Assembly: GCA_029204225.1 (NCBI GenBank)
Contig: CM055096.1
Location: forward strand, 65,322,370 to 65,386,369
Reading direction: 5' to 3'
Source of the DNA: Diphasiastrum complanatum
Lineage: Eukaryota > Streptophyta > Lycopodiopsida > Lycopodiales > Lycopodiaceae
Length of the DNA stretch: 64,000 nt
In this document: in pieces, positions 12,597 to 23,613 of the stretch
Position numbering within the stretch: position 1 is the stretch's first letter
Layout of the letters: each line of letters begins with the position of its first letter
Notes under the pieces: model-generated
Databases searched by the model: none
What the model was told of the DNA's origin: nothing
The model's input: the letters and a program-made list of their open reading frames with translations, nothing else
Made by a program: the position numbers and the translations under genes

Positions 12597-13085
12597 TATA
12601 GAATTCTCTGTAAGAGTTAAATCTCACAATAAGTGAAAATTTCACCGTCTCCGAGGGTTAAAAACCACTATTTTGGCTTAATCTTCACCAAATCTTTGTA
12701 CTAACTCTCGCAGGCTTCCTGACTGATGAAAATTAACATTCTGAATCTATTAAGAGGGTCTGCGAGAGTTCTTACTGGAATGATTTGCTGCATCTTCACT
12801 TTTTAGTGATTTTTTAGCACTTAAATCCAATTTTCCGATCACTGGAATCAAACTAACTCTCACAAATTCTTCTGTGTCCTGGTCTCATTGAGATGGAACT
12901 TCAGAATCCTTTACGAGAGTTCTTGCTCACTGGAACTGAAAATTTTGCTGTCTGTGAGGGTTCACTGGTACTTTCCTGTCTTTTTTTCACTGAGAACTCT
13001 CGCACAGGCACTTAGACAGCAAACTAACTCTCACAAGCTTCTCTGTGTCCTGGTCTCAATAAGATGGAACTTCAGTTGAGAATAC
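12597..13085 (-). repeat. Gypsy leader with repeated CTCTCGCA/TGCGAGAG motif
   Basis: Non-coding leader upstream of the gag fragment, homologous in reverse complement to 57.1-57.65 kb. Variants of an 8-9 base motif (CTCTCGCA, TGCGAGAG, CCTCGCA) recur every 40-100 bases in both orientations, for example near 12706, 12864, 12920, 13002 and 13026. Confidence 0.75.
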
Positions 13086-13403
13086 AGTTTAAAAAACTCG
13101 ACCGAATCAATCACGACAGCACAACATCAAGTGCAATAAGACAAGACAACAGAATCGCTCTCCCACAAACTGTATATTCAAACTGATGAGTAAGTACAAA
13201 GATAAGTTGCTTAAAAGCACTCAAAGGGCTCGTAAAAGAAAGATAACCCGATAACTCTAGAACTAAGCACACGTGGTGCCGTCGAAATAAGAAAGCACTC
13301 TTTAAGTCGATCATTGCTATTTTCTTTATTTTTGAGTTTACTCTATTCATGGAACATACCTCCATGATAGTATTACAAGTAAAGGCTTTTTACATAACCA
13401 GAT

Positions 13404-14522
13404 CTAAGCCAAGTTTGGCTCTAAAAGTTCAAACTTTTCTTTACTTAAAGCTTTCGTAAATATATCAACAACTTGTAATAACGTAGAACAATGTACAATA
13501 CTTATATTTTCAGATTGTAACTTCTCACGCACAGAGTGATATTTCACCTCAATATGTTTTGTCCTTTCGTGAAAGATAGGATTTTTAGCCACTTGTATTT
13601 CACTTTGATTGTCACAGAAAATAATAGTAGGATTTACCTGCTTCATGCCAATCTCACATAACAACTTACGTAGCCAAACAGCTTCTTGGGTAGCAGAACT
13701 CAACGTTTTATATTCAGCTTCTGTAGAAGAAAGAGAAATAGTATCTTGTTTCTTGCTAGACCATGAAAAACAACCGCTACCAAAATTGAACGCATAACCT
13801 GTTGTTGACTTCCTATCATCTATACTTCATGCCCAATCAGTGTCAACATAACCTTGCAACTTAGGTAAAACACTTTGTCTTTTGTAGATTAGACCAAGGT
13901 TAGGTGTACCTTTCACATACCTCAAAATCCTTTTTGCAGCTCTCCAGTGGTCCATAGTGAGTGATGACATGAATTGGCTAATCAAACTTATAGCATAGCA
14001 GATATCAGGACGTGTAGTTGTAAGATATATCAAACTCCCAACTAGCTGACGAAATAGAGTAGCGTCAACATGCGCACTATCATCAATACGAGATAATTTC
14101 TTACCAGCTTCGCAAGGGGTGATGGAAGGTTTGCACTCTTTCATGTGAAATCTCTCCAATATCTCGCCCACATATTTGTTTTGACATAACCTAATATCAC
14201 TGCTAGTTTGCCATACTTCGACACCCAAGCAATAGTGCATAAGATCTAAATCTGTCATCTCAAACTGCTTGCATAAGTTGGCTTTGATAGAACGAGTGAG
14301 GTTCTCATCATTGCCCGTGATAATGATATCATCAACGTAAAGTACAATCAAGATGTTGTCATCATTTATAAGAACATAAAGGTTTGGATCTGAATTTGTT
14401 CTTACAAACCCATGAGAAAGAAAGTAGCTGTCAATGCGTCCATACCATGCGCGTGGCACTTGCTTAAGGCCATAAAGTGCTTTGTGTAGTTTACATACCT
14501 TCTGTTCTTGCCCTTTTGCCAT
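13404..14522 (-). pseudogene. Copia C reverse transcriptase C-terminal part and RNase H
   Basis: One frame with a single in-frame TGA at about 13824. It contains LHKALYGLKQVPRAWY, the polymerase active site LYVDDIIITG (YVDD), LTTTRPDICYAISL, the RNase H start GYVDTDWA, then after the stop [43 protein letters not shown] and [14 protein letters not shown]. Reverse transcriptase copies the RNA and RNase H removes it. The stop codon makes it non-functional as read. Confidence 0.9.
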
Positions 14523-14541
14523 GAACAGAAGGTATGTAAAC
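14489..14541. repeat. Perfect 19-bp inverted repeat at the copia C break
   Basis: GTTTACATACCTTCTGTTC at 14489-14507 is the exact reverse complement of 14523-14541, separated by 15 bases. The 14489-14507 arm belongs to the normal RT coding sequence (EQKVCKL). The other arm replaces codons normally found just before it. Confidence 0.95.
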
Positions 14542-15171
14542 TTCTTCTTCTAAGTCACCATTCAAAAATGTGGACTTCACATCCATTTGATGGATCTTCC
14601 ACCCAAAATGAGATGCTAAGGCAATGATAAGACGTAGCATAGTCCACTTGGACACTGGAGCAAATGTCTCTTCATAGTCAATTCCTTTGTTTTGCTCATA
14701 ACCCTTCACTACTAGGCATGCCTTATACTTTGCTATCGTGCCATCCGCATGAAACTTTGTTCTAAACACCCATTTGTTGTCAATGGGTTTCTTTCCAAGT
14801 GGTAGATCAACCAACTCCCATGTATCATGCCTGTGGATGGTTTCTATCTCCTCTTCCACTACCCTTTGCCACTCTTTGTGATCTTTTGCCTCATCAAAGG
14901 TCGATGGCTCTCGACACTTCAAAATGTCAGTTATTAGGGCATAGTTCACATGATAATGATAGGGAGACTTCCTTTCCCGCGTTGATCTTCTCACTTCACC
15001 TTGTGTGCTAGATCTTGGTTGATTTAGCTTTGCGTCCTTCATGATCTTTTCATACCATTTTGGTATCTTAGATTCAGGTGATACACTACGTGGAGAGTAT
15101 GTATCCCAAGGAGTGTCTAAGTAATGTCTCTTACTTCCAACCGGTTTCTCCTTTATTGCTCCTATTGTCAA
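14491..15171 (-). pseudogene. Copia C reverse transcriptase, N-terminal part
   Basis: Encodes the linker and first RT motifs: [40 protein letters not shown] and QMDVKSTFLNGDLEEEVYI. The frame then shifts. The bases immediately after VYI are an inverted copy of sequence 35 bases further on, so the break looks like a template-switch event rather than a simple indel. Confidence 0.85.
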
Positions 15172-15378
15172 GTACCTCCCCCTAGGCTCTTGAATAGGTG
15201 GTGTCCTTTCATACTCGCCCTCTCGACTCTCGTCTTCACGTGCATAATCTTATGGAGCATCTTCTTCATCTTTTTCCTCCAGAATTGTGGGAAGTCTTTT
15301 GATGCTTTCACCACTTGCATGGTCTTCATCTTCATACCTATGCGTTTCATCAAAGATCACATCTTTGCTAATGTGAAT

Positions 15379-16185
15379 CTAATTCATTACAGGATCAAAA
15401 CACCTGTAAGCTTTCGTCCTCTCATCATAACCAACGAAGATACACTTGATTACTTTGGCATAAAGTTTCTTTCGCTCCTCCTTTGGCACATGTACATAGG
15501 CCTTACATCCAATGACACGAAACTTGTCGATTTTTGGCTTTATTCCAGTAAATGCTTCTTCAAGAGTCACATTTGGAACCGCAACTGTAGGGCTCCTGTT
15601 TTGCAAGAACGTTGTCGCACTGCACGCTTCCAACCAAAGTGAATTGTTCAAGCCCATTTGCTTCATCATGGAGCGTGCACTCTCGATAGTAGTCCTGTTT
15701 TTCCTTTCAGCTACACCATTATTATGCGGCGTGTGTGACTGTGTGAATTGTCTTTTGATGTCGTGTTCTTTGCAAAAGTCCTCAAAATCATCAGATTTGT
15801 ATTGGCCCCCTCTATCAGATCTTAGCACTTTGATGCGTGCATCCAGTTGGTTCTCTACCAAAGTCTTGAACTCCTTGAAGCGAGCAAAAGTGTCAGATTT
15901 CTTCTTCAAGAAATAAATCCATGTCCTCCTAGAGTAATCATCTATGAAAGTCATAAAATAATATGCTTTCCCCAACGATATGGTCTTCATTGAGCCGCAC
16001 AGGTCGCTGTGAATGAGCTCCAGCGGTTTCTTAGCTCTTGCAGCTCCACTTTTCTTGAATGTCTCCCTGTGATGCTTTCCCATGATGCATCCTTCACATA
16101 TTGCATGATGATCATCCTGCAATGTCGGTAACCCTATTACCATCTCAAGCTCCCATAGTTCAAATGACCAACTCTTCTGTGCCAC
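15379..16185 (-). pseudogene. Copia C integrase
   Basis: 268-codon open frame covering most of a copia integrase. It has C-EGC of the HHCC zinc finger, [21 protein letters not shown] and LRSDRGGQYKS (catalytic Asp residues), and HTPHNNGVAERKNRT (catalytic Glu). Integrase inserts the cDNA. The frame ends at 15379 in the region before RT. Catalytic residues are intact although the element as a whole is broken. Confidence 0.9.
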
Positions 16186-16605
16186 AACTCAGATTGAGAT
16201 GCCTAGAGATAGCCAAACCATATTCTCCTAGTTTTGCAGCATCCAATTTATAAAGGCCACAATTACTATCTCTATAACCCTTCGCCACCACTTTATGGTT
16301 GTGGTTCATATCCCTCATTAGGCATCCATCCTTGACAAATTCAACCTTAAGATGTTGATTTTCCATTACACCAATAGAAAGCAAACTCTTTTTGAGTCCA
16401 GGAACATAAAGCACATTAGGGATGTTCTTGATTTTACCATCAGGAAACTGCACAGGTACATTGCCCACACCCTGTATCTGGCATTCCTCTCCATTGGCTT
16501 GAGTGACCTTATCCCCATCATGGATTGGTGAGAATTTTTCAAACCAATCACGTTTCTCAGTCATATGCCTTGTGGCGCCTGAATCTATGAACCATCTGGC
16601 ACCAT
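16160..16605 (-). pseudogene. Copia C protease / GAG-pre-integrase
   Basis: The aspartic protease signature FIDSGATRHM (catalytic Asp) is encoded at about 16570-16600, followed by the typical copia stretch VLYVPGLKKSLLSIG and GLYKLDA. Protease releases the mature gag and pol products. The frame stops at 16160, just before the zinc-binding part of the integrase, which continues in another frame. Confidence 0.85.
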
Positions 16606-17784
16606 CATCAACTTGAAATGAGCCATTTTGGCCAGACGATCAACTGTGACCCATATAGCGTCATTACCCTTTTGGGTTTTAGGCAGGCCTACTATAAAAT
16701 CCATGGAGATACTTTCCCATTTACCAGCTGGTATTTCTAAGGGATGGAACAACCCTCCTGTCTTTAAACGCTCTGCTTTATTTACTTGACATTTCTGACA
16801 ACTGGTTACATACTGGTGGACGTCCTTTTTCATACTGGGCCAGAAAAATTGCCTACAAAGAAGCTCATAGATCTTCTGTATGCCTGGGTGTCCCGCGCTA
16901 GGATTGTCATGATATTCTTATAGGACCTGCTGCCTATAATTCTCTGAATTGGGGACAGATACTCTATCTCTATAGAGCAAGTACTCATCCTGAATGGAAT
17001 ATTGTTTCCATTTGAATCCTTGAGTCAACTGACTCTCAACCACTGGGGTTTGCTTGGGTAATACAGGCTTAGAATCCTCAACGTCATCTGACGACGTATA
17101 CTCGGACTCATCATCATCCTCAACGGAAGCTGGCGTATTCTTGGATGAGCTGGTACCAGCCTCGGGAACTGGTTCTGGAGTCTGTAACTGTCTGTTCTGG
17201 ACTGAGTTCCAGATAATAGAGAAGAATGCATCATGCTGGCATTTCCCTCTCAAGGACTTGAGTAACTCATTACGAATCTGAGTAAAACTCAGCTCGTTTA
17301 TCATAGGCATTCTGCTAAGGGCATCTGCTACTGTATTGAATTTTCCACGCCTATATCTGATAGACATGTCAAACTCTTGCATCAACTCTGCCCAACGAGC
17401 TTTCCGACCTCTAAGCTCAGGTTGATTGCAAAGGTATCTGAGACTCTCATGGTCTGTCAGGACCTCAAAGTTGGCACCATACAAATAATGCCTCCAAGTC
17501 TTAAGGGCATGGACTATAGAAAAGAGTTCCTTTTCATAGGCATTGTACCTAGTCTGAACTGGCTCGAGTTTTTTACTCTCGAACGCAACTGGTCGTCCAC
17601 CCTGAGGTAGCACAGCACCTACTGCAAAGTTGCTAGCATCTGTTTTGACCACAAATGGCTGATTGGGGTCGACGACTTTTAAAACTGGTGCTGTAGCTAA
17701 GGCTGTTTTGAGAGCATCAAAGCTCTCCTGCTGCACGGACTTCCAAATGAACTCCTTTCCCTTCCCCTTAAGGAGATTTGTCAT
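16585..17784 (-). pseudogene. Gypsy RNase H and integrase N-terminus
   Basis: Continuous frame interrupted by one TAA at 16918. RNase H: VKTDASNFAVGAVL, KKLEPVQTRYNAYEKELFSI and LTDHESLRYL. It is followed by the tether with ADALSRMP, an acidic Ser-rich stretch, then the integrase zinc finger (GHPGIQKIYELL...YVTSCQKCQVNKA) and the first core block SISMDFIVGLPKTQKGNDAI with the first catalytic Asp. The frame ends in KMAHF, where copia C starts. Confidence 0.9.
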
Positions 17785-17856
17785 AGAGACTGCTATCTGA
17801 GCATATTCCTTGACAAATCATCTGTAATATCCCGCCAGACCAAGAAAGATCTAAAG

Positions 17857-18420
17857 TTACAAATTTTTTTGAGGTCTCAGCCAACTGAGTATGGCTTTAA
17901 CCTTATTTGGGTCCATCTTAATCCCATCTGAAGAGATAATGTGACCCAAATATGCTCCTTCTTCAACGAAGAATTCACACTTGGATTGTTTAGCATAGAG
18001 CTTATGCTTTCTGAGCAGTCGAAACACCTTTCTGAGGTGTTTTAGATGCTCCTTCCTCGTTTTGCTGTAAACGAGGATGTCATCTAGAAATACGACTACA
18101 AACTTACCCAAGTATGGTCTGAGGACACTGTTCATCAAGGTCATAAAGGTAGCTGGAGCATTTGTGAGCCCAAATGGCATCACCTTAAACTCATAATGAC
18201 CGTGACGAGTCCTAAAAGCTGTTTTTGAGACATCTTCCGATTTTATACTGACTTGATGATATCCCGATCTAAGGTCTATTTTACTGAAAAACTTAGCCCC
18301 GTCGAGTTGATCAAACAACTCGTCTGCCCGAGGCATATGGTATTTATTCTTAATTGTGACTTTATTGAGGGCTCTGTAATCTACGCAAAGGTGCATAGAC
18401 CTCTCTTTCTTTTTCACCAA
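17857..18420 (-). pseudogene. Gypsy reverse transcriptase
   Basis: Encodes the RT fingers and palm: [54 protein letters not shown], the active site [14 protein letters not shown] (FLDD, the usual gypsy variant of YxDD) and [19 protein letters not shown]. It is shorter than a full RT domain because the upstream part (SPWASPVLL) is in another frame and the link to RNase H at 17785-17856 has stops. Confidence 0.9.
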
Positions 18421-18569
18421 TAGGACTGGTGAGGCCCATGGTGAACTACTAGTCTGAATTTGGCCTTTCCCAAGATAGTCTGTTAACTACCTAGTTATTT
18501 CTTCATCCTCTGTTCGGCTGACCCGATACGGAGGTTTAGAAACAGGTGTTGTACCTGGTACTATGTTTA

Positions 18570-19256
18570 TTACATGATCTGCCTCTCTGCTAGGTGGTAA
18601 ACCATGTGTAAATCTTCAGGAAAAATGTCTTTAAATTTAGACAACAAAGTTTCTAATTTACTGATTTTCTGTTGAATAGAACTGGAAATAGAATCTTCAA
18701 GAATAAACTGAAAGTCACATAAGAATACCTGATGGTCTTCGTCTCTGATTAGCGGACAGAGCTCTGAACTGCAGACCATAGGACTGTTGGGAACATCATG
18801 CTCCCCATGCAACTAGATCTCTCGGCCTTTATGCTGAAAGCTGAGGGTGTTCTCCTGATAGTTTCTGTGGAGGGAAGGTCCTAAACTGTAGGGTCAATCT
18901 CTCCCGAGAACAATGTCTGTTCGATCTAGGTGCATTATCTGAAAGTTTATTTCATCTTGGTACCCCTGAATACCAAGATTTAACTTACTTACCATAGTTT
19001 CCCATATTTTTTTATCTTCACCCTTAGCTAATGAAACTATGTACCTATGCTAACTAGGTACTTCTGGTAGTTTAAGATTTTTAACCAGGGTGTGGTTGAT
19101 GAAATTATGGGTTGCCCCATCATCAACCATGACTCTTACTGACTGGTTACCAATTTTCCCATGCATATGTACTAGGTCATGCGGCCCAAAGCTGAAGGGT
19201 CTCGCTAGCATTACAGAGGTCAGCTGGCAACAGTGTTCATGATCTTTATGATACAC
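18570..19256 (-). pseudogene. Gypsy protease and protease-RT linker
   Basis: At 19050-19256 the minus strand encodes a retropepsin-like segment with VRVMVDDGATHNFINHTLV, in which D(D)GA stands where DTGA or DSGA is usual. The following stretch to 18570 encodes FKDIFPEDL, the typical start of the gypsy RT region, in a different frame. Several stops separate the pieces. Confidence 0.75.
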
Positions 19257-19313
19257 TTTGATCTCGGAAGCTGCCGAGTCACTGGGGAAACATACAGTTT
19301 GAACAAGATGAAC

Positions 19314-20339
19314 TTATTTTTTATCTTCTTTATCTTTTTTAGTGAAAGGCCCCTTGGGACACTGTCTGACTGTGTGTCCCTTGCCCATACACACAAAGCA
19401 CAAACGTTCTTGTTTGGCTTTCTCAAAATCATCTGGTTTTAAGGGCTGTATGAGTGAAGGGCGTTTCTGAGGAGCTTCACTTTTAAATTTATCTTCTTTC
19501 TTTCTTTTTAAAAATTTCTTTTTAAATTGAAAGTCTTTCTGAGGAAGCTGCTCAGAAAGTGGTTGTTGTCTCGCTCTCTTCCTACCCACTGAATCATCAT
19601 AGATTTGAGCATATCTAAGAGCTTGCTCAAGGGTAGTAGGCGAGTTTCTCTGGACCTCTACTTTATATTCATCTTTGAGGCCACGAACAAATCCTCTGAT
19701 TTTCTGATAGTCATCCATATTTTTAATCTTTAAAATTGCTTCTCGATACTGCGAGATATATTGGATGAGGGACTTGTCCATTACTGTTCTTTCCCAGGCT
19801 TCCCAGGCTCTATCAAGTTCATTCTCTAGTAGAAATTCTCTTAGGAAAGCTTCTTCAAAAGCTTTCCATGACCGGGGAGTCTGCCAAGTCTCCTGGAGAT
19901 TTAACCACCACTTATAGGCCATAGGCCCTAAGGAAAGATTGGCCTCAATAGCTTGCAAATGGTCAGGGGTCTGTTTAAGAGCATGAATGTTCTTCCATTT
20001 GCTGAGGAAGGTTTGTAGAATATCTGCATTTCTATCCTTCTCTTCCCCATTAAAAGTAGGAGGTTTTAAGTCTTTAAAAATACTGGGGTGAGACCGTAAA
20101 GTCTCACCCGAAACTGATGGAAGTGGAGAAGGGGATAACTGAGAAGTGGAGGGAAGGCTTCCTTTCGCGGAACTCAAAATCAAGTTTTTGAGTTCAGCGA
20201 ACGAGTCGTCCACACTGGACTTGAAATTGGCTAATGCCAACTTCAGTTCATCCACTTCTGTTACCAATTGGAGGAACTGCTCCTTGGTAACCAGTTCGTC
20301 GAGTTCTTCGGCGAACTGTTCTTGTTCTTCTACTTCCAT
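19314..20339 (-). CDS. Gypsy gag
   Basis: 341-codon open frame starting MEVEEQEQFAEELDEL at 20339 and the best preserved part of this element. An N-terminal coiled-coil-like acidic region is followed by a Ser/Pro linker, the retrotransposon gag domain (LKPPTFNGEEKD..., NLSLGPMAYKWWLNL, FEEAFLREFLLENELDRAW, QYISQYREAI) and one CCHC zinc knuckle CFVCMGKGHTVRQCP near residue 320. Gag forms the virus-like particle and binds RNA. The start codon lies 10 bases from the insertion point of copia element 1, so its own leader and promoter are now 6.35 kb away. Confidence 0.9.
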   Translation of the reverse strand: MEVEEQEQFAEELDELVTKEQFLQLVTEVDELKLALANFKSSVDDSFAELKNLILSSAKGSLPSTSQLSPSPLPSVSGETLRSHPSIFKDLKPPTFNGEEKDRNADILQTFLSKWKNIHALKQTPDHLQAIEANLSLGPMAYKWWLNLQETWQTPRSWKAFEEAFLREFLLENELDRAWEAWERTVMDKSLIQYISQYREAILKIKNMDDYQKIRGFVRGLKDEYKVEVQRNSPTTLEQALRYAQIYDDSVGRKRARQQPLSEQLPQKDFQFKKKFLKRKKEDKFKSEAPQKRPSLIQPLKPDDFEKAKQERLCFVCMGKGHTVRQCPKGPFTKKDKEDKK

Positions 20340-20349
20340 GGGTTCCTTC

Positions 20350-21004
20350 TGTGAAAATTGTCAACATTTCCTAGCTAGTTTGAGGCCTAAATTGGCTAAA
20401 ATTGTAAATAGTTTTGGTTCTGGAGTTTCACACGTGTGAACCAGGCCACAATGTTTTTATTTACTGTATTTTTTCAGTATGATGAAGTGTCAAACTTCAT
20501 ACCCTTCAAAATGAGACCATTTTGATGTATTTTGGTCATATAAGCCATTTTTAGCTATTTTTCCTATATAGGGAATATCTAGGGTCAAGTACCTTCTAGA
20601 GAGAGGAGAGAGAGTCATCTTCCTCATCCATAAATAGTAGGGAAGTCGTGGAGAACAGGTTGGAGAAACCTTTTGTATGCTTCATTGAGATCAATAGATC
20701 ATTGTCATTGTTTCTTCCTCCATTGAGAGCATTGTTGTGTGTATTGTCTTCAAGCTATTGTGTATGATCTTAGGTGCTTTCCAAAAGTGGTAGGCTGATG
20801 TATTATGGACTGTATAATGCTATTTTGGGCCGCACTTGATGTTTATGGAAGTTTCCATTTGTGATAAATGCTTTTTGATCAAGTTCTTTGCATTCTAGGT
20901 AGCATAGAATGTGTTGCCAATTCCTAGCTTATGTAGTTTGGAGTGCAAGCATTCAAGCCAATGATCTTGGAGTTTAGATCCACTTAGGATCTGTATTTTT
21001 CACA
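20350..21004 (+). repeat. Copia element 1, 5' LTR
   Basis: Starts TGTGAAAATT and ends TTTTTCACA. It contains a 14-bp palindrome TTCACACGTGTGAA (20427-20440) with a CACGTG core, and a TATA-like CCTATATAGGG near 20564 that would start the transcript. The same LTR occurs at 26046-26700 and as a solo copy at 36267-36921. Confidence 0.97.
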
Positions 21005-21017
21005 TGGTATCAGAGCT
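21005..21017 (+). promoter_or_regulatory. Copia element 1 primer-binding site
   Basis: TGGTATCAGAGCT lies immediately after the LTR end; it matches the 3' end of plant initiator tRNA-Met, used to prime minus-strand cDNA. Confidence 0.95.
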
Positions 21018-22176
21018 GGTTGGCTTCTATTTACAGTAAGTATTCCATTTTTGGTGATATTTGGATGTTTGATCAAGTTCTAGCATGATTTTGCATTGCT
21101 TTGTTGATCAAATCTTACTAACCTTTGTTTTGTGAGTTGAACTTGTGGATCAAAAGCATATTTCAGGTCTATTGAAGATCAGAGGCTGAAAAGAAACTAT
21201 TTTGGATCAGATCATAACACCTAATCATTTGTGATTGTGAGGCTTGTGCATATTCAATACTAACAATGTTCTTTTCAATCCTATTGTTGACAATCTCCAT
21301 TCTTGGATGAACACTCTCCTTAAGTGGATGAAACTTCTCCTTAAGTGGATGACAAATGCTCTTTTGAGTGAGTTGTAATTCTCCTAAAGGCTGAGCAAAG
21401 CTCCCATTTGGATGAAAGATCCCCTTTTTTGGGTGAACATATTGTAAGCTCCATTGTGAAGAGCATATTGTAAAGATTGTCATCAATTTTGGCATAAATT
21501 TTGGTGTACTTTGTTGAGCATGTAAGTAACTCTCCTTATGTAATTTGATTGGAGCATTTGCTGGAAGGTGTTAACCATTATGCAAGTGTGTTTTCAGGTT
21601 CTTAACAGGTTGAGGAACATTCTCATGTGAAGTGATCTTAGATCTACATCTAAACACCAAGATTTGACAAGATAGTGAAGCTAGTCTTGTGATTCACTAA
21701 GTGTGCTCATTCATTCACCTCTAAATCTTGTATTTATCACTTGCTGGAGTTTATAAACTTTTAGAAGTGTGGTTTACATGTGGTTTTACAGGTTGAATCA
21801 ATATCTTAGTGTGTTGATCATATGTTGATCAAGTTTGTTCATTACTAGGTAATCTTGGCATCCTAGTTTTGGGTATTTTCTAAGAATGCAAGTAACTCTT
21901 CACACCATAACTTGATTTGGTCACTTGCTGGAAAGTTTGAGAGCTTAAGCAAGAGTGTGTTCAGGTTGGTTTGATTTTGTAATCCATTCTTAGTGTGTGC
22001 AAAGTGTTGCATGTGTTTCAATCTTCCTTTCTATGCTTGGAAACCATCTAGGTTCAAGATAGAAGTGTTTTAGGGTCCTAAATCTTCATAGATCTCTTTA
22101 TCTATCATTTGTTGAGAGAAAAGTGAGTGCTAAGTGCTTTAGGACAGAACCTAAAAGTTGAAGAAACATTAGAATC
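21018..22176 (+). other. Copia element 1 leader
   Basis: 1.16 kb untranslated leader between PBS and gag. It is rich in the words GTGTG and TGATCA, with loosely repeated units around phrases such as CACTTGCTGGA (21738, 21921). No ORF of note. Confidence 0.7.
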
Positions 22177-23613
22177 ATGGCTTCCAATGGTGGGATCATG
22201 CTAGAGTCTAGTGAAAGGTTGAGTTCATCAAACTACTCTACTTGGAAAGTGAGGATGGAGTCCTTACTTGAGTTGAATGAACTCATGGACATAGTTGCAG
22301 AAATTGAAGAGAGACCTCTCACACTTCAAGAGCAACAAAGGTTTGATAAGAAGGCCAAAAGGGCTCTTCATATCATTAAAATGAATGTTACAAATGAACT
22401 TCTCAAGGAAGTTGGAAAGTGTCAAAGTGCAAGTGAGGCATGGAATGCCTTAAAGAAGCTCTTTGAATCAAAGTCCACATCTAGGGTATTGACCCTAAGG
22501 AGACAAATATTTTCTAGTAGGCAAAGAGAGGGTGAAAGTGCTCATGCATTTATCTTGAGAGTTAAGTCCCTAAGTGATGATTTAGCATGCATTGATGAGA
22601 ACATAAAAGATGGTGAAATAGTCCAAGTTATGTTGAATGGTTTGCTAAATGAACATGCTAACCTTGTGCAAAGTTTTGCCATTCAAAGAGTCTTGCCAAG
22701 TGTGGTTGACTTGCAAGAAATCTTATTGGCTGAAGAACATAGGTTGCAATCAAAGCTTGATGGTGCATCCTTGCAAGGTGGAGGTGAAGAGGCTTTCTTC
22801 ACAAAAGGCAAATTCAAGGGCAAAGGTAAAGGCAAAGGGAAATGGTCCAAAGGTGGTAACTTTGATCATGATGATCACTCTTCCTCTTCCTCTTCTACTA
22901 AGAACAATAAGTCAAAGTTCAAGTGCTTTTATTGTGGGATAAAAGGTCATTTTGCAAATGAATGTTATAAGAAGAAAAGAGAGCAAGGAGAGAGGCAAGG
23001 AAATCTTACAATAGATGAGGAAGAACATAACACATGTGAATCACTTGTTATGACTTCAAGTTTGTTAGCCAACATAGATGATAATGATCCTTGGTGGATT
23101 GATAGTGGAGCCTCATCTCACATGACAAGACATAAGGAATACTTTACATCCTTATTGTCTTATGAGGGAGAAGGTAACATCATCTACACTGCAAATGATG
23201 GTCAATGTGACATCAAAGGCATAGGCACTATTCCTATTTCCCTTTCAACAAATAGGAAAGCAAATCTTGAAAATGTTTTGTACATTCCTTCAATCACTAA
23301 GAATTTGCTTAGTGTAAGTCAAATGATTGACAAAGGACTTGATGTGGAGTTCATTGGAGATGCATGTTTGATAAGTAAATGTGGATCCTTGATTGCTCAA
23401 GGTAGGAGGCATGGTAAACTTTTCAAGCTTGATGCATGTGTGATCTCTAATCATGAAGGATGTATGGCTAGGGAGCAATTGACAAACCAAGAAGTTTGGC
23501 ACAAGAGGTTGGGCCATCCCAACTTCAAATCTTTGGAGGTAATGGCAAAGAAAGAGCTTGTTCTTGGTCTCCCTAAAAGTCTTGTTGCAAACAATTCAAC
23601 TTGTGCATTCTGA
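22177..23613 (+). CDS. Copia element 1 gag-protease-pre-integrase
   Basis: 478-codon frame. Gag domain from residue 1 (SNYSTWKVRMESLLELNELM; WNALKKLFESKS; ILRVKSLSDDLACI), a Lys/Gly run, a CCHC knuckle CFYCGIKGHFANEC near residue 250, protease with [14 protein letters not shown] (catalytic Asp near residue 309), then [17 protein letters not shown] and the GAG-pre-integrase block VWHKRLGHPNFKSLEVM. It ends early after NNST because a deletion removed the start of the integrase core and shifted the frame. Confidence 0.93.
   Translation: MASNGGIMLESSERLSSSNYSTWKVRMESLLELNELMDIVAEIEERPLTLQEQQRFDKKAKRALHIIKMNVTNELLKEVGKCQSASEAWNALKKLFESKSTSRVLTLRRQIFSSRQREGESAHAFILRVKSLSDDLACIDENIKDGEIVQVMLNGLLNEHANLVQSFAIQRVLPSVVDLQEILLAEEHRLQSKLDGASLQGGGEEAFFTKGKFKGKGKGKGKWSKGGNFDHDDHSSSSSSTKNNKSKFKCFYCGIKGHFANECYKKKREQGERQGNLTIDEEEHNTCESLVMTSSLLANIDDNDPWWIDSGASSHMTRHKEYFTSLLSYEGEGNIIYTANDGQCDIKGIGTIPISLSTNRKANLENVLYIPSITKNLLSVSQMIDKGLDVEFIGDACLISKCGSLIAQGRRHGKLFKLDACVISNHEGCMAREQLTNQEVWHKRLGHPNFKSLEVMAKKELVLGLPKSLVANNSTCAF

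Larger units (their letters stand above)
13360..16612 (-). mobile_element. Decayed Ty1/copia element C (protease to RNase H)
   Basis: Minus-strand copia pol in the normal order: protease, GAG-pre-integrase, integrase, reverse transcriptase, RNase H. The 5' end is truncated at about 16612, where its protease abuts a gypsy integrase. Gag and 5' LTR are absent. After the RNase H stop a purine-rich stretch (ATGGAGGTATG near 13360) may be the polypurine tract. Confidence 0.85.
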
